This document shows positions 45,408 to 55,385 of a stretch of DNA of 64,000 nucleotides, in pieces. The DNA is from Hirschia sp964352025. Its GTDB lineage: Bacteria > Pseudomonadota > Alphaproteobacteria > Caulobacterales > Hyphomonadaceae. The position numbers and the translations under genes were made by a program. The DNA is taken from positions 74,265 to 138,264 of the forward strand of contig CAYGPZ010000006.1 in the NCBI GenBank assembly GCA_964352025.1, read 5' to 3'. The notes below the pieces were generated by a model that made no database searches, was not told the origin of the DNA, and was given only the letters and a program-made list of their open reading frames with translations. Each line of letters starts with the position of its first letter. Position 1 is the first letter of the stretch.

Positions 45408-46744
45408 CAATAACAGATCTGATTGAAAGAACACCGGTTACTCAAATAGCCGGTGTTGTTATTCCCGCTTTATCCGACGCGCCATTCTATGATGACTCTC
45501 GGATTGAAGAAACGCAGGGACTAGTCGAAGCGCTCGGCGTTGAACTAAAATTTACAGAATCTATACGCATCAGAAAACCTAATGCAGCCAAGCTGATAGG
45601 CTCAGGGCAGTTGGATCTAATCGGCGACCAACTAGACGACAACAAAGCAAATCTTTTGGTTGTCGATTGTTCGCTAACTCCAATTCAACAAAGAAACCTA
45701 GAACGCACTCTCCAAGTCAAAGTCATGGATCGAACAGGTCTAATACTAGAGATATTTGGAGTAAGAGCACGCTCTGCTGAGGGACGTTTGCAGGTTGAAA
45801 TGGCACGGCAACTGTATGAACGCTCTAGACTAGTTCGTACATGGACCCACCTTGAACGTCAGCGCGGGGGAACAGGTTTTTTAGCGGGACCAGGGGAGAG
45901 CCAGCTAGAGGCTGACCGGCGAATGCTTGACCGACGCATCGCTAAACTAAAGTCTGATCTAGACGCTGTTCGCCGTACACGCCGCCTGCAACGTGCTGGT
46001 AGGAAACGCCGTGGAGCGCCAATCGTAGCATTGGCAGGCTATACAAACGCCGGAAAATCGACGCTGTTTAATACTCTAACCGAAGCTGATGTATTTGCGG
46101 CCGATATGCCATTTGCGACCCTTGACCCAACCGCAAGAGATGTAAAACTTCCCAACGGAAAATCGATTTCCATGATCGACACAGTTGGATTTATTACAGA
46201 CCTACCGACCCACTTGGTGGAAAGTTTCAGAGCAACTATCGAGGAATCTATAGAAGCAGATCTATTGCTCCATATAAGAGATATCAGTCATCACGAGTCA
46301 GATAGACAGGCTGCAGACGTAGAAGATGTTTTGGAGCAGCTAGAAAAAGAAATCGAAACTAAGAGACCGCCAGTTCTAGAAGTTTGGAACAAGGCTGACG
46401 CTCTAGGAGAGGAAGTTCAAGGTGTTATGGAAGCAACAGCTAACAACAGAGAAGATGTTGTTATGATATCTGCTACCAGTGGAATGGGGATTGACGCTCT
46501 GTTGGAAAATATTCAAGAGCGCCTATTTGCATCGACCAGAGAGTTTATATTCATCTTAGGTCCCAGCATGGGAAAAGCCCGCTCTTGGCTGCACTCTAAT
46601 TGTGATGTCCTAGGTGAAGACGTAGATCAATCTGGTAATGTTCTATTGAAAGCTCACCTTTCTAGTCGAGAATTGAACCAATTTTCCAGCGAACATAGAG
46701 AATTAGACGTCGATGAAATAATTCAGTCTTCAAAAGCCAATTAA
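45404..46744 (+). CDS. hflX: HflX, ribosome-associated GTPase
   Basis: GTPase that splits or rescues stalled ribosomes. The 446-residue product has the N-terminal HflX domain, a glycine-rich GGTGFLAGPGESQLEADRR linker near residue 145, and a G domain with G1 ALAGYTNAGKSTLF, G2/G3 DTVGFITDLP and NKAD. A GTG start overlapping hfq is required by the frame and fits coupled translation. It converges on mazG with an 11-bp gap. Confidence 0.95.
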   Translation: MTITDLIERTPVTQIAGVVIPALSDAPFYDDSRIEETQGLVEALGVELKFTESIRIRKPNAAKLIGSGQLDLIGDQLDDNKANLLVVDCSLTPIQQRNLERTLQVKVMDRTGLILEIFGVRARSAEGRLQVEMARQLYERSRLVRTWTHLERQRGGTGFLAGPGESQLEADRRMLDRRIAKLKSDLDAVRRTRRLQRAGRKRRGAPIVALAGYTNAGKSTLFNTLTEADVFAADMPFATLDPTARDVKLPNGKSISMIDTVGFITDLPTHLVESFRATIEESIEADLLLHIRDISHHESDRQAADVEDVLEQLEKEIETKRPPVLEVWNKADALGEEVQGVMEATANNREDVVMISATSGMGIDALLENIQERLFASTREFIFILGPSMGKARSWLHSNCDVLGEDVDQSGNVLLKAHLSSRELNQFSSEHRELDVDEIIQSSKAN

Positions 46745-46755
46745 AACTGATCCAT

Positions 46756-47574
46756 CTACTTTTTAATTTGCTGCCACAGGGACGATTGCTCTTCCAATTC
46801 CAAGTCAGAGAATAACTTTCCATTTTCTCTGGCTTTTTGCTCCATAGCCTCAAAACGGTCAGTGAATTTTGCATTCGCTTTCCGCAGGGCAGTCTCAGGA
46901 TCAACACCGTGTTTTCTCGCAAGATTAGCGACGACCAGAAGCACGTCGCCCATCTCTTCTTCTATGTCAGTTTTATTTCCAGTTTCCGCAGCTTCTTCTA
47001 GCTCTAGCAGTTCTTCATCTAACTTTTTGCGGATATCATTTATCGTCGGCCAGTCGAAACCAGTCCTCGCTGCACGTTTTAGCAATTTTTCTGCGCGTAT
47101 TAATGAGGGTAGTGCCATTGCAACCCCATCCAATGCAGAAACTGGGCGATTGCCTTCGCTTTTCGCCTCACGTTCTTTGGCTTTTAGATTTTCCCAATGA
47201 CTGGTTTGTGCATCTGAAGATTCAATATTTACATCTCCAAATACATGAGGATGGCGACTTACCATTTTATCAACAATCGCTCTCGCGACATCCTGTATGT
47301 CAAACTCCCCCTTATCTTCGGCTATCTGACTATGAAATACGACTTGAAGAAATAGGTCACCCAATTCGTCTCTTAGCTCCAACATATCATCATTATTGAT
47401 AGCTTCAGCGACTTCGTATGCTTCTTCCAAAGTGTATGGGATGATCGTTTTAAAGTCCTGCTCCAAATCCCAGGGGCAACCGGTATCCTTATCTCGTAAT
47501 CTCCTCATAAGTCTCACGAGATCTTCAATAGCATTATCACTTGAAATGAAGGCTCTTGTATTTGGGGAGGACAT
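46756..47574 (-). CDS. mazG: MazG, nucleoside triphosphate pyrophosphohydrolase
   Basis: Hydrolyses nucleoside triphosphates to monophosphates, a house-cleaning and stress-linked activity. The 272-residue product has the tandem MazG layout: first domain with GCPWDLEQDFKTIIPYTLEEAYEVAEAI and ELRDELGDLFLQVVFHSQIA, second with FDWPTINDIRKKLDEELLELEEA and EEEMGDVLLVVANLARKH. The EExxE and ExxD metal motifs are intact in both. The end meets hflX tail to tail. Confidence 0.95.
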   Translation of the reverse strand: MSSPNTRAFISSDNAIEDLVRLMRRLRDKDTGCPWDLEQDFKTIIPYTLEEAYEVAEAINNDDMLELRDELGDLFLQVVFHSQIAEDKGEFDIQDVARAIVDKMVSRHPHVFGDVNIESSDAQTSHWENLKAKEREAKSEGNRPVSALDGVAMALPSLIRAEKLLKRAARTGFDWPTINDIRKKLDEELLELEEAAETGNKTDIEEEMGDVLLVVANLARKHGVDPETALRKANAKFTDRFEAMEQKARENGKLFSDLELEEQSSLWQQIKK

Positions 47575-47637
47575 TAGATTTCTCGATACTGCTTAATAAG
47601 AAAGGTTTGTTCAATCGTTCAAACAATTGTCGTGATG

Positions 47638-48753
47638 CTAATGCAATCCAGTTTGGAAACTAGCACTTTTAACAATCGCATAAACATCTCTATCGACCTG
47701 TAGCTGCAGATCAAATAAAGATGCTCGAGTTATTTGAGCTATAATATGCCCACAAGACACATCTATTTTGACATATGAAAAGGGTGATTTCTCATCATTC
47801 TCGATCGAAATAATTTTGCCGTGCATGATATTTCTGGTGCTAATGTTCATTGGTTGACTAGTCGCGATAGCAATATCGCTGGCATTGAATGAAACAGCAG
47901 CTTTGCTCTGAATTTTCACCATCTCGTTTGCTGGAAGCGATATTACATTGTCTCCCAATGAGATATCCGCGAGCATAAATTGGGGATCGTAAGCTGCAAC
48001 TTCTCCTAATAAAATTGATATAGGTTCATGCTCACTATCCGACGAAAATTTGGAGAGATACTTATTTAGGACGTCAGTTGTTTTCCCGACAGTTGAGACC
48101 GTTCCATTTGATATCAGAGCGGTGTTTTCAGTTAGGTTTAGAACTTCTTCGACATCGTGGCTCACGTATATAATCGGGACCAAGCCGCTTGAAGTTAATC
48201 TGTGTAAAAAAGGCAGGACTTCGCTTTTACGATTTATGTCCACCCCCGAAAATGGCTCATCGAGCATCAATAGATTAGGTCTGCTAAGTAATGTTCTCGC
48301 CAATGCTACGCGTTGTTTTTCTCCACCGGAAAGTTGATGAACAGACCTCTCTAACAAAGGTTCAATTTCCAGAAGATCAGACACCGTGCCGAAATCTAAA
48401 GCTGACCCAAAATCTCGATTTCTTTTATCAGCATACGCTAAATTACCTTTGACATTAAGATGGGGAAACAATCGCCCTTCCTGAAACATATACCCGACTT
48501 TACGTCGAAAGGAGGGAAGGTGCACTTTTTCTTTAGAGTTGAACCAAGCCTGTTTAGCGCCCAGATGCTCATATGAAATGTAGCCGCTATCAGCTCTTTC
48601 TAGGCCCGCCAAGCAACGCAACAAAGATGTCTTCCCAGAGCCACTAACGCCAAATAAAGCGAGAGGTTGGCCAAGTTCTATATCGAGCGCGCAATCCAAT
48701 TCAAAATCCTGCCAACTCTTTTTGATATCAATGTTTAAACGACTACCCGACAT
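47638..48753 (-). CDS. modC: ModC, molybdate ABC transporter ATPase
   Basis: ATP-binding subunit of the molybdate importer. The 371-residue product has Walker A GVSGSGKTS (Lys41), the signature LSGGEKQRVALARTL, Walker B LMLDEPFSGVD and the switch His in YVSHDVEEV. The C-terminal 110 residues (from about 255) match a TOBE/Mop-like oxyanion-binding domain, which separates ModC from other ABC ATPases. Overlaps modB by 11 bp. Confidence 0.94.
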   Translation of the reverse strand: MSGSRLNIDIKKSWQDFELDCALDIELGQPLALFGVSGSGKTSLLRCLAGLERADSGYISYEHLGAKQAWFNSKEKVHLPSFRRKVGYMFQEGRLFPHLNVKGNLAYADKRNRDFGSALDFGTVSDLLEIEPLLERSVHQLSGGEKQRVALARTLLSRPNLLMLDEPFSGVDINRKSEVLPFLHRLTSSGLVPIIYVSHDVEEVLNLTENTALISNGTVSTVGKTTDVLNKYLSKFSSDSEHEPISILLGEVAAYDPQFMLADISLGDNVISLPANEMVKIQSKAAVSFNASDIAIATSQPMNISTRNIMHGKIISIENDEKSPFSYVKIDVSCGHIIAQITRASLFDLQLQVDRDVYAIVKSASFQTGLH

Positions 48754-49417
48754 TTAGCCTGAACCTTCGATTAAATATGTAGACAGTCAGAAGTATCGCG
48801 AATGAAAATATAAGTAGAAAAGCTGAAAGCCCATGTGCTTGAGCATATTCTAGTGTTTCTACATGCTCATAAATCGCGATTGAAATTACTCTAGTTTCAT
48901 CGGGAATATTCCCACCAACCATAAGAACGACGCCAAACTCTCCGACAGTATGAGCAAATGTAAGAACACATGCCGTCAGAACACCTCTCAAGGACATAGG
49001 CAGCACCACACTTACAAAGGCATCAAGCGGATTTGCTCCAAGGCTAAGAGCTGTTTCATAGGGTTTGCGACCAACCAGCTCCATAGCGTTTTGAATTGGT
49101 TGCACCATGAAAGGAAGCGAATACAAAAGGGAAGCGATGACGAGCCCTTCAAAGGAGAAGGTGAGCGTTTCTCCAGTAAAGTTTAGCCAGAATGAACCAA
49201 TTGGCGCAGTAGGGTTCATTATTATAAGAAAATAAAACCCCAAAACTGTAGGCGGCAAAACCAAAGGTAATGCTACGATAGCTTCAATTACCGGTTTGAT
49301 TTTCGAGCTTGTATTTGCAAGCCACCAGCAAAGTGGAAGACATAGAAAAAACAAAAGTAATGTCACAACAAACGCTAGTTTCAACGTCAACCAGAGTGAA
49401 CTAAAGTCCAATTCCAT
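48743..49417 (-). CDS. modB: ModB, molybdate ABC transporter permease
   Basis: Membrane channel of the molybdate importer. The 224-residue product has about five to six helices and the ABC permease EAA loop MELVGRKPYETALSLGANPLDAFVSVVLPMSLRG, and HTVGEFGVVLMVGGNIPDETRVIS, a ModB hallmark. It overlaps modC by 11 bp and shares one base with modA (TAATG), so the three genes are translated as one unit. Confidence 0.95.
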   Translation of the reverse strand: MELDFSSLWLTLKLAFVVTLLLFFLCLPLCWWLANTSSKIKPVIEAIVALPLVLPPTVLGFYFLIIMNPTAPIGSFWLNFTGETLTFSFEGLVIASLLYSLPFMVQPIQNAMELVGRKPYETALSLGANPLDAFVSVVLPMSLRGVLTACVLTFAHTVGEFGVVLMVGGNIPDETRVISIAIYEHVETLEYAQAHGLSAFLLIFSFAILLTVYIFNRRFRLNVG

Positions 49418-50184
49418 TAGTTCATATTCTCCGGTAGATCATATCCAGATTCAGTGATTATTTGTTTGGCATCAGAAGATTGCAAATACTCAAAAAAAGA
49501 AACAGCTGCAGGATTGTGCAATGCTCGTTTCAATAGCCCCGCATCTTGCAGAATAGGTGAGTGAAGTTCAGATGATATGAGCAGTGCTTTCTTGGTTGGG
49601 TTATCAGAAAAATAAGACCTCGCGACGAACCCTAAATCTGCATTCCCAGTCGCAATCATTCCAAAAGCTTGCCCGACATTTTCGCCCATAACTATTTTTG
49701 GCTTTGACTTGAATTGAGAAAGAACTTCCACGGCAGCCTTCCCATATGGAGCAAGCTTAGGGTTTGCAATCGCCAAGAGATGCCTTGAGCCTAAAAGTTC
49801 CAAAGAAATCTTATCAGAAGCAAATTTAGGGGCCCATAGGACAAGTCGGCCTATTGCATAGGTAATCTGACGTTTCTCCTCTATCTGACCTTGTTGCACT
49901 AACAAATTTACATGTTTTTGATCAGCGGACAGGAATACATCAAAGGGTGCACCATGCTGAATTTGAGAATAAAGCTTTCCCGTAGATCCTGAGACGAGTT
50001 GCACCTTGTGCGCTGTTTCATTTTCAAAGCTTTTGATCAGCTTTTCGATCGTCGGCTTAAAGTTTGTAGCAACCGCAATTTTTGTTGTTTCGGCAGACGC
50101 GACCTGCAAACTGAGAAAACATCCAACGCTTAGGCAAAAAGCCACCATCCGACGCAAAATGTTATATCTAGAGCTCTTGATCAT
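49417..50184 (-). CDS. modA: ModA, periplasmic molybdate-binding protein
   Basis: Substrate-binding subunit of the molybdate importer. The 255-residue product has a signal peptide (MIKSSRYNILRRMVAFCLSV, hydrophobic core about 12-28, probable cleavage after ASA near residue 31) and the family motifs IAVATNF, LVSGSTGKLYSQIQHGAPFDVFLSAD and GNADLGFVARSY. Tungstate specificity is also possible in this family. It is the first gene of modABC; no modE gene or clear ModE site is visible nearby. Confidence 0.94.
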   Translation of the reverse strand: MIKSSRYNILRRMVAFCLSVGCFLSLQVASAETTKIAVATNFKPTIEKLIKSFENETAHKVQLVSGSTGKLYSQIQHGAPFDVFLSADQKHVNLLVQQGQIEEKRQITYAIGRLVLWAPKFASDKISLELLGSRHLLAIANPKLAPYGKAAVEVLSQFKSKPKIVMGENVGQAFGMIATGNADLGFVARSYFSDNPTKKALLISSELHSPILQDAGLLKRALHNPAAVSFFEYLQSSDAKQIITESGYDLPENMN

Positions 50185-50296
50185 TTTGATGTCGTATATC
50201 GTAAAAGTGCGAAACTCTAGACTAAACAGCTATTCTTATCTGCTTGCCGATTGAACCAAGCTAAACTTCAATTTTAAATTCAGATTTGACAAGTGT

Positions 50297-51706
50297 TTAT
50301 AAATTATAGGGCACAATATTTCTATAATTAAGGTCGATATTCAGAGCAGATTGGGAAGGTGGGATCGAGCGCTGATGACATTTCTTCCTGTCACATGTGC
50401 GACATGAAATACCAATTGGATCAAAATTGTCTTCGTTACTGATATCCAGTCCGTCTCCATATACAATCGAATCTAGGTATTTAACCTCACACCCAATCGA
50501 TAAAGCATATTTTCGGACTGGGTCTTTGAAGCCGCCGGTACTGGATTGAGTTTCAAAAGCGATACTCAAATATTTTTCACCATCATTGGTTTGAGCAAGC
50601 TGCCGGATAATCTTCGATTTAGAATTGAAGGCGTGATGCACATTCCATAGCGGACATGCGGACCCAAATCTTGCAAATTGTAGTTTGGTTGCGCTGTGCC
50701 TTTTCGTAATATTCCCCGCTTGGTCAACGCGTGCGAAAAAGAAGGGAACACCTCGCTTTTCAGACCTCTGTAAAGTCGAAAGACGGTGACAAACTTGCTC
50801 CATACTTGCTTCGAAATGGTGCGCCATCAACTCTATGTCATGGCGTAAAAGCTGAGCAGTCTCGAAGAATTGTTCGTAAGGCAAGATCACGCTACCAGCA
50901 AAGTAATTTGCGAGCCCCAACTTACAAACCTCAAACGATTCATCATTGGCAAAATTCGCACCGGATAGAACTTTGTCAATCGCATCCTTCTGCTCCCAAA
51001 GTGCAATCTGGCAAGCTATCTGAAAAGCGTGAGAAGAGGATGTTAGATACGGGTTTAAATACAATGTCCGCGTGGAAAGGTCATAACGCCTTATAGCGTT
51101 AGGATAATCAGCACTACCGCCAGTTTTGACAAGAACATCATGGTTCAACTCTATATAACGCTTCAAACGTTCGTTTGTTGATACACCATCGATATGTATC
51201 TTTTTTGCTAATTCTTCGCCGGCACGATCCAACGGGTCGATATAGTTATCGATAGAATGATAAAAATCTCTCACTTCATCATAAGGCGTTGCAAGAATTC
51301 CGATGTCACTTTTGGCTTGGTCTAGCTCAACAAGTGTTTGTTTCATCGTGTGCGAGGATTTATAGAGTTGAGCGTAGGCTCGTGCGAACTCAGGAGCGTG
51401 TCTAACTGCTTGCGCAAGCTCTCTTGCTGTCAGCTGCCCTAGTTGAGAAAATTCATCTTTGGAGATTTCATTTAGCTCACTTAACAGTAAATCTTCTTCT
51501 CTACCGTCAATTGACTTAATATCGACATTAAACTTGTTAGCTAAAGAGAGAAGTATACCAGCTGTGACGTGCCTCTGATTATTTTCGAGTTGATTTAAAT
51601 AGCTTGTGGAGATTCCTAACTCACTGGCAAAGTTCTTTTGAGTGAGCCCATATTCCTGCCGCGTCAGACGAATTTTATCACCAATAAAGAATTTTTGCTT
51701 TTTCAT
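50297..51706 (-). CDS. pccR: Short-chain acyl-CoA regulator (ScfR family, PccR/RamB-like)
   Basis: XRE-type transcription factor of the family that senses propionyl- or other short-chain acyl-CoA. The 469-residue product has an N-terminal helix-turn-helix (about residues 10-62, GLTQKNFASELGISTSYLNQLENN), an IrrE-like region (about 180-300) lacking the HExxH zinc motif (the equivalent reads FQIACQIALWEQ), and a DUF2083-type C-terminal domain with a CysxxCys cluster in GISCRTCDRKKCHQRSIPP. It is divergent from pccB across 128 bp, matching the pccR-pccB layout of Rhodobacter. The gene symbol is assigned by context and is less certain than the family. Confidence 0.85.
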   Translation of the reverse strand: MKKQKFFIGDKIRLTRQEYGLTQKNFASELGISTSYLNQLENNQRHVTAGILLSLANKFNVDIKSIDGREEDLLLSELNEISKDEFSQLGQLTARELAQAVRHAPEFARAYAQLYKSSHTMKQTLVELDQAKSDIGILATPYDEVRDFYHSIDNYIDPLDRAGEELAKKIHIDGVSTNERLKRYIELNHDVLVKTGGSADYPNAIRRYDLSTRTLYLNPYLTSSSHAFQIACQIALWEQKDAIDKVLSGANFANDESFEVCKLGLANYFAGSVILPYEQFFETAQLLRHDIELMAHHFEASMEQVCHRLSTLQRSEKRGVPFFFARVDQAGNITKRHSATKLQFARFGSACPLWNVHHAFNSKSKIIRQLAQTNDGEKYLSIAFETQSSTGGFKDPVRKYALSIGCEVKYLDSIVYGDGLDISNEDNFDPIGISCRTCDRKKCHQRSIPPSQSALNIDLNYRNIVPYNL

Positions 51707-51834
51707 ATTTTATATCGCAACATCTACATTTATTAAACTTGTTAATACTACGAATACACAAAAACGCAAGAAAGAGTTTTAGTTCCTCCGTCAAATGACG
51801 ATAAACTTTAGTATTGAAGAATCTGGAGTAAAGA

Positions 51835-53367
51835 ATGCAATCTATTCTCGGGCAGTTAGCAGAACGTCGCAATGAAGCACGGCTTGGCGGCGGACAAAAA
51901 CGTATTGATAGCCAGCACAAAAAAGGCAAACTTACTGCGCGAGAGCGACTAGAGCTTCTTGTCGATACCGACAGCTTCGAAGAGTTCGATATGTTTGTAA
52001 AACATCGCTCGACCGATTTCGGGATGGAAAAAACACATATTCCTGGTGATGGTGTTGTCACGGGGTGGGGCACGATAAACGGACGTAAAGTTTTTGTTTT
52101 TGCTCAAGATTTTACTGTATACGGTGGGTCCTTATCAGAAACTCACGCAAAGAAAATTTGTAAAATCCAAGAAATGGCAATGAGCTATGGCGCGCCGATC
52201 ATTGGATTAAGCGACTCCGGTGGTGCTCGTATCCAAGAAGGTGTTGCATCACTGGCTGGATATACTGATGTATTTCAGAATAACATTCTTGCTTCCGGTG
52301 TTGTACCGCAAATCAGTGTCATCATGGGGCCATCTGCAGGTGGGGCGGTCTATTCTCCTGCGCTTACTGACTTCATCTTTATGGTTCGCGACTCGTCTTA
52401 TATGTTTTTAACAGGACCAGATGTTCTTAAAACCGTTACCAACGAAGTCGTTACCGCTGAAGAGCTAGGTGGAGCTAAAACTCACACTACAAAGTCGTCG
52501 GTTGCTGATGGGGCCTACGATAACGACATGGAAGCGATCGCTGAAATCAGGCGTCTATTCGACTTTTTGCCGTTAAATAACAAAGAAGGCGTACCGTCTC
52601 GTCCGATATTTGACGACTCAAAACGTGTTGAAGAGAGCCTAGATACGCTCGTACCTGAAAATCCAAATATTCCTTATGATATGAAGGAATTAATCGAGAA
52701 AGTCGCTGATGAAGGCGACTTCTTCGAAATTCAGGAAGACTTTGCTAAAAACATCCTATGTTGCTTCATTAGAATTGATGGACAGACTGTTGGAGTGGTA
52801 GCCAACCAACCAATGGTACTCGCAGGATGTTTAGACAGTGATGCATCGCGTAAAGCGGCACGCTTTGTTAGATTTTGCGATTGCTTTGAAATTCCACTTT
52901 TAACTCTAGTCGATGTCCCGGGATTCCTACCTGGGGTTTCTCAAGAATATGATGGTGTAATCAAGCATGGAGCCAAATTGCTCTACGCTTATGGCGAAGC
53001 AACTGTTCCAAAGGTAACCGTAATAACACGTAAGGCATTTGGTGGTGCGTATTGTGTTATGGCACCCAAGCATCTGCGTGGAGATATAAACTACGCTTGG
53101 CCGACTGCTCAAATCGCGGTTATGGGCGCTAAAGGCGCAGTCGAAATCCTGCACCGTCAAGACCTCGGCGATGAAGAAAAAACTGCAGAACATATTGCTG
53201 ACTATGAAGAGAAATTCTTGTCTCCATTCCGCGCAGCAGAACGCGGTTATATTGATGAAGTTATTCAACCCCACAATACAAGAATGCGGATTAGCCGCGC
53301 CTTCGAAATGCTAAAAGGGAAACAGCAAAAAGGGCCTTGGAAAAAGCACGGGAATTTACCGCTATGA
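51835..53367 (+). CDS. pccB: Propionyl-CoA carboxylase, carboxyltransferase (beta) subunit
   Basis: Transfers CO2 from biotin to propionyl-CoA giving (S)-methylmalonyl-CoA. The 510-residue product has the acyl-CoA carboxylase domains GKLTARERLELLVDTDSFEE, GLSDSGGARIQEGVASLAGY, MGPSAGGAVYSPALTDF in the N half and VDVPGFLPGVSQEYDGVIKHGAKLLYAYGEATVPK and AFGGAYCVMAPKHL in the C half. GGAGT lies 9 bases before the ATG. It overlaps pccA by four bases. Confidence 0.96.
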   Translation: MQSILGQLAERRNEARLGGGQKRIDSQHKKGKLTARERLELLVDTDSFEEFDMFVKHRSTDFGMEKTHIPGDGVVTGWGTINGRKVFVFAQDFTVYGGSLSETHAKKICKIQEMAMSYGAPIIGLSDSGGARIQEGVASLAGYTDVFQNNILASGVVPQISVIMGPSAGGAVYSPALTDFIFMVRDSSYMFLTGPDVLKTVTNEVVTAEELGGAKTHTTKSSVADGAYDNDMEAIAEIRRLFDFLPLNNKEGVPSRPIFDDSKRVEESLDTLVPENPNIPYDMKELIEKVADEGDFFEIQEDFAKNILCCFIRIDGQTVGVVANQPMVLAGCLDSDASRKAARFVRFCDCFEIPLLTLVDVPGFLPGVSQEYDGVIKHGAKLLYAYGEATVPKVTVITRKAFGGAYCVMAPKHLRGDINYAWPTAQIAVMGAKGAVEILHRQDLGDEEKTAEHIADYEEKFLSPFRAAERGYIDEVIQPHNTRMRISRAFEMLKGKQQKGPWKKHGNLPL

Positions 53368-55385
53368 TCAAGAAAATCCTTATTGCAAATCGCGGTGAAA
53401 TTGCCTGCCGAGTTATCAAAACAGCGAAAAACCTTGGTATTAAAACCGTAGCTGTTTATTCGGATGCTGATGCAAACGCACTTCATGTTGAAATGGCTGA
53501 CGAAGCAATTCACATCGGTCCACCTCCAGCGAACCAATCTTACATCGTCATGGATAAAATCCTTGATGCAATTAAACAATCAGGAGCTGATGCAGTTCAC
53601 CCTGGGTATGGGTTCCTGTCCGAAAACCCTGAATTTGCAAAACAGCTAAAGAAAAACAAGATTGCCTTTATCGGCCCAAACCCAAAAGCTATTGAGGTTA
53701 TGGGTGATAAGATCACTTCGAAGAAGCTAGCTAAAGAAGCAGGCGTATCGACAGTTCCTGGACATATGGGACTTATCGAAGACGCAGCTGAAGCGGTAAA
53801 AATATCCCAAAAAATCGGCTACCCTGTGATGATCAAAGCTTCCGCCGGTGGTGGTGGTAAAGGTATGCGCATCGCCTGGAATGACGAAGAGGCACGCGAA
53901 GGGTTTCAATCTTCTAAGAACGAAGCCAGCAGCAGCTTTGGGGACGATCGAATTTTCATCGAGAAATTTGTGACCCAGCCCCGTCACATTGAAATCCAAG
54001 TGCTAGGAGACAAGCACGGCAATGTTATCTACCTTGGCGAACGCGAATGCTCGATCCAACGACGGAATCAAAAAGTCATTGAGGAAGCACCATCTCCGTT
54101 TCTAGATGAGAAAACACGCAAAGCCATGGGGGAGGAAGCAGTCGCCCTCGCCAAAGCTGTGGATTATGACAGCGCTGGTACAGTCGAATTCATCGTCGAT
54201 GGCGACCGGAATTTCTATTTCCTTGAAATGAATACACGTCTACAGGTGGAGCACCCGGTTACAGAACTGATTACGGGTGTAGACCTTGTTGAGCAGATGA
54301 TAAGGTCAGCTAATGGCGACAAGCTAAGCCTGCAACAAAAAGACGTAAAATTAAATGGTTGGGCTATGGAAAGCCGCATATACGCGGAAGACCCTTACCG
54401 GAACTTCCTGCCTTCAATCGGAAGATTAAAGCGCTATCGTCCGCCGCAAGAAGGTATTTTAAAAGACGGCTCAATCATCAGGAATGATACCGGTGTCTTT
54501 GAAGGTGGTGAAATATCCATGTTCTACGACCCAATGATTGCAAAGCTTTGTACATGGTCTGAAACACGCTCCAACGCCATCAATACAATGAAGAATGCAC
54601 TAGATGTATTCGAACTCGATGGTATTGGTCACAATATTCCATTCCTTCAAGCCGTGTATGATCACGAGCGTTTTGAAAGTGGAAACATAACAACAGCCTT
54701 TATCGAAGAAGAGTATCCAGAAGGATTTGAAGGCGCTCAAAGTTCAATAGAAAAAGAACTAAAACTAGGCGCAGCGTGTTCCGTTCTGCAGATTTTGAGT
54801 GAACGAAGAGCTATAGAAGTCTCAGGTAGCCTCTCAGGATTAAAACGAGCTATTCCAGATGCTTGGAACGTTGAAATCGGTGATAATTCCTACGTTGTTG
54901 ACGCAACTGAGACAGATGGACAGTTTGAAATCAGCTTGCATTCCGAGACTGGAAAAACTGTTACCAATTTCGCTGTAACGACAGAATGGCGTCCAGGAAA
55001 ACAATTGGCTCAGGTGATCGTCGATACCGAGTTACTTAGCTTCCGGACAAAAAAGATACCTCAAGGTTTTCATGTCTGGTATCGCGGATGTGAACATGAT
55101 GTCTTCGTTAGAACCAAACGTGCCGGTGAACTCGCGAAATTGATGCCAGTAAAAGTGCCGCCAGACACATCATCACTTTTACTATGTCCAATGCCAGGCG
55201 TGATTGTTTCTGTCCTTGTTGAAGAAGGACAAGAAGTTCAAGATGGTCAGGCCCTCGCAGTCGTAGAAGCCATGAAAATGGAAAACACGCTGCGTGCAGA
55301 GAAAAAATGTGTTGTCGCGAAAATCAATGCTTCAGCGGGTGATAATCTCGCCGTGGATGATGTGATCATGGAGTTTGAAAAATGA
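53364..55385 (+). CDS. pccA: Propionyl-CoA carboxylase, biotin carboxylase and carrier (alpha) subunit
   Basis: ATP-dependent biotin carboxylase fused to its biotin carrier domain. The 673-residue product has IKKILIANRGEIACRVIKTA, ATP-grasp segments ASAGGGGKGMRI and EMNTRLQVEHPVTE, and the carrier site EAMKMENTL with biotin Lys638. The ATG at 53364 is chosen because MIKKILIANRGEIA is the family N-terminus and the ATGA overlaps the pccB stop; a longer frame adds nine residues within pccB. The BT domain typical of PCC alpha lies about 480-590. Confidence 0.96.
   Translation: MIKKILIANRGEIACRVIKTAKNLGIKTVAVYSDADANALHVEMADEAIHIGPPPANQSYIVMDKILDAIKQSGADAVHPGYGFLSENPEFAKQLKKNKIAFIGPNPKAIEVMGDKITSKKLAKEAGVSTVPGHMGLIEDAAEAVKISQKIGYPVMIKASAGGGGKGMRIAWNDEEAREGFQSSKNEASSSFGDDRIFIEKFVTQPRHIEIQVLGDKHGNVIYLGERECSIQRRNQKVIEEAPSPFLDEKTRKAMGEEAVALAKAVDYDSAGTVEFIVDGDRNFYFLEMNTRLQVEHPVTELITGVDLVEQMIRSANGDKLSLQQKDVKLNGWAMESRIYAEDPYRNFLPSIGRLKRYRPPQEGILKDGSIIRNDTGVFEGGEISMFYDPMIAKLCTWSETRSNAINTMKNALDVFELDGIGHNIPFLQAVYDHERFESGNITTAFIEEEYPEGFEGAQSSIEKELKLGAACSVLQILSERRAIEVSGSLSGLKRAIPDAWNVEIGDNSYVVDATETDGQFEISLHSETGKTVTNFAVTTEWRPGKQLAQVIVDTELLSFRTKKIPQGFHVWYRGCEHDVFVRTKRAGELAKLMPVKVPPDTSSLLLCPMPGVIVSVLVEEGQEVQDGQALAVVEAMKMENTLRAEKKCVVAKINASAGDNLAVDDVIMEFEK

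Noticed and set aside
50185..50240. ModE operator upstream of modA
   Set aside because: TCGTATATCGTA is weakly palindromic but does not match the paired TATAT half-sites of known ModE operators, and no modE gene is in view.
51678..52073. Antisense open frame of 131 codons across the start of pccB
   Set aside because: It lies opposite a strongly conserved pccB, has no recognisable domain and has the serine-rich composition of a shadow frame. The same applies to long antisense frames over trpC, ppiD, lpd and trkA.
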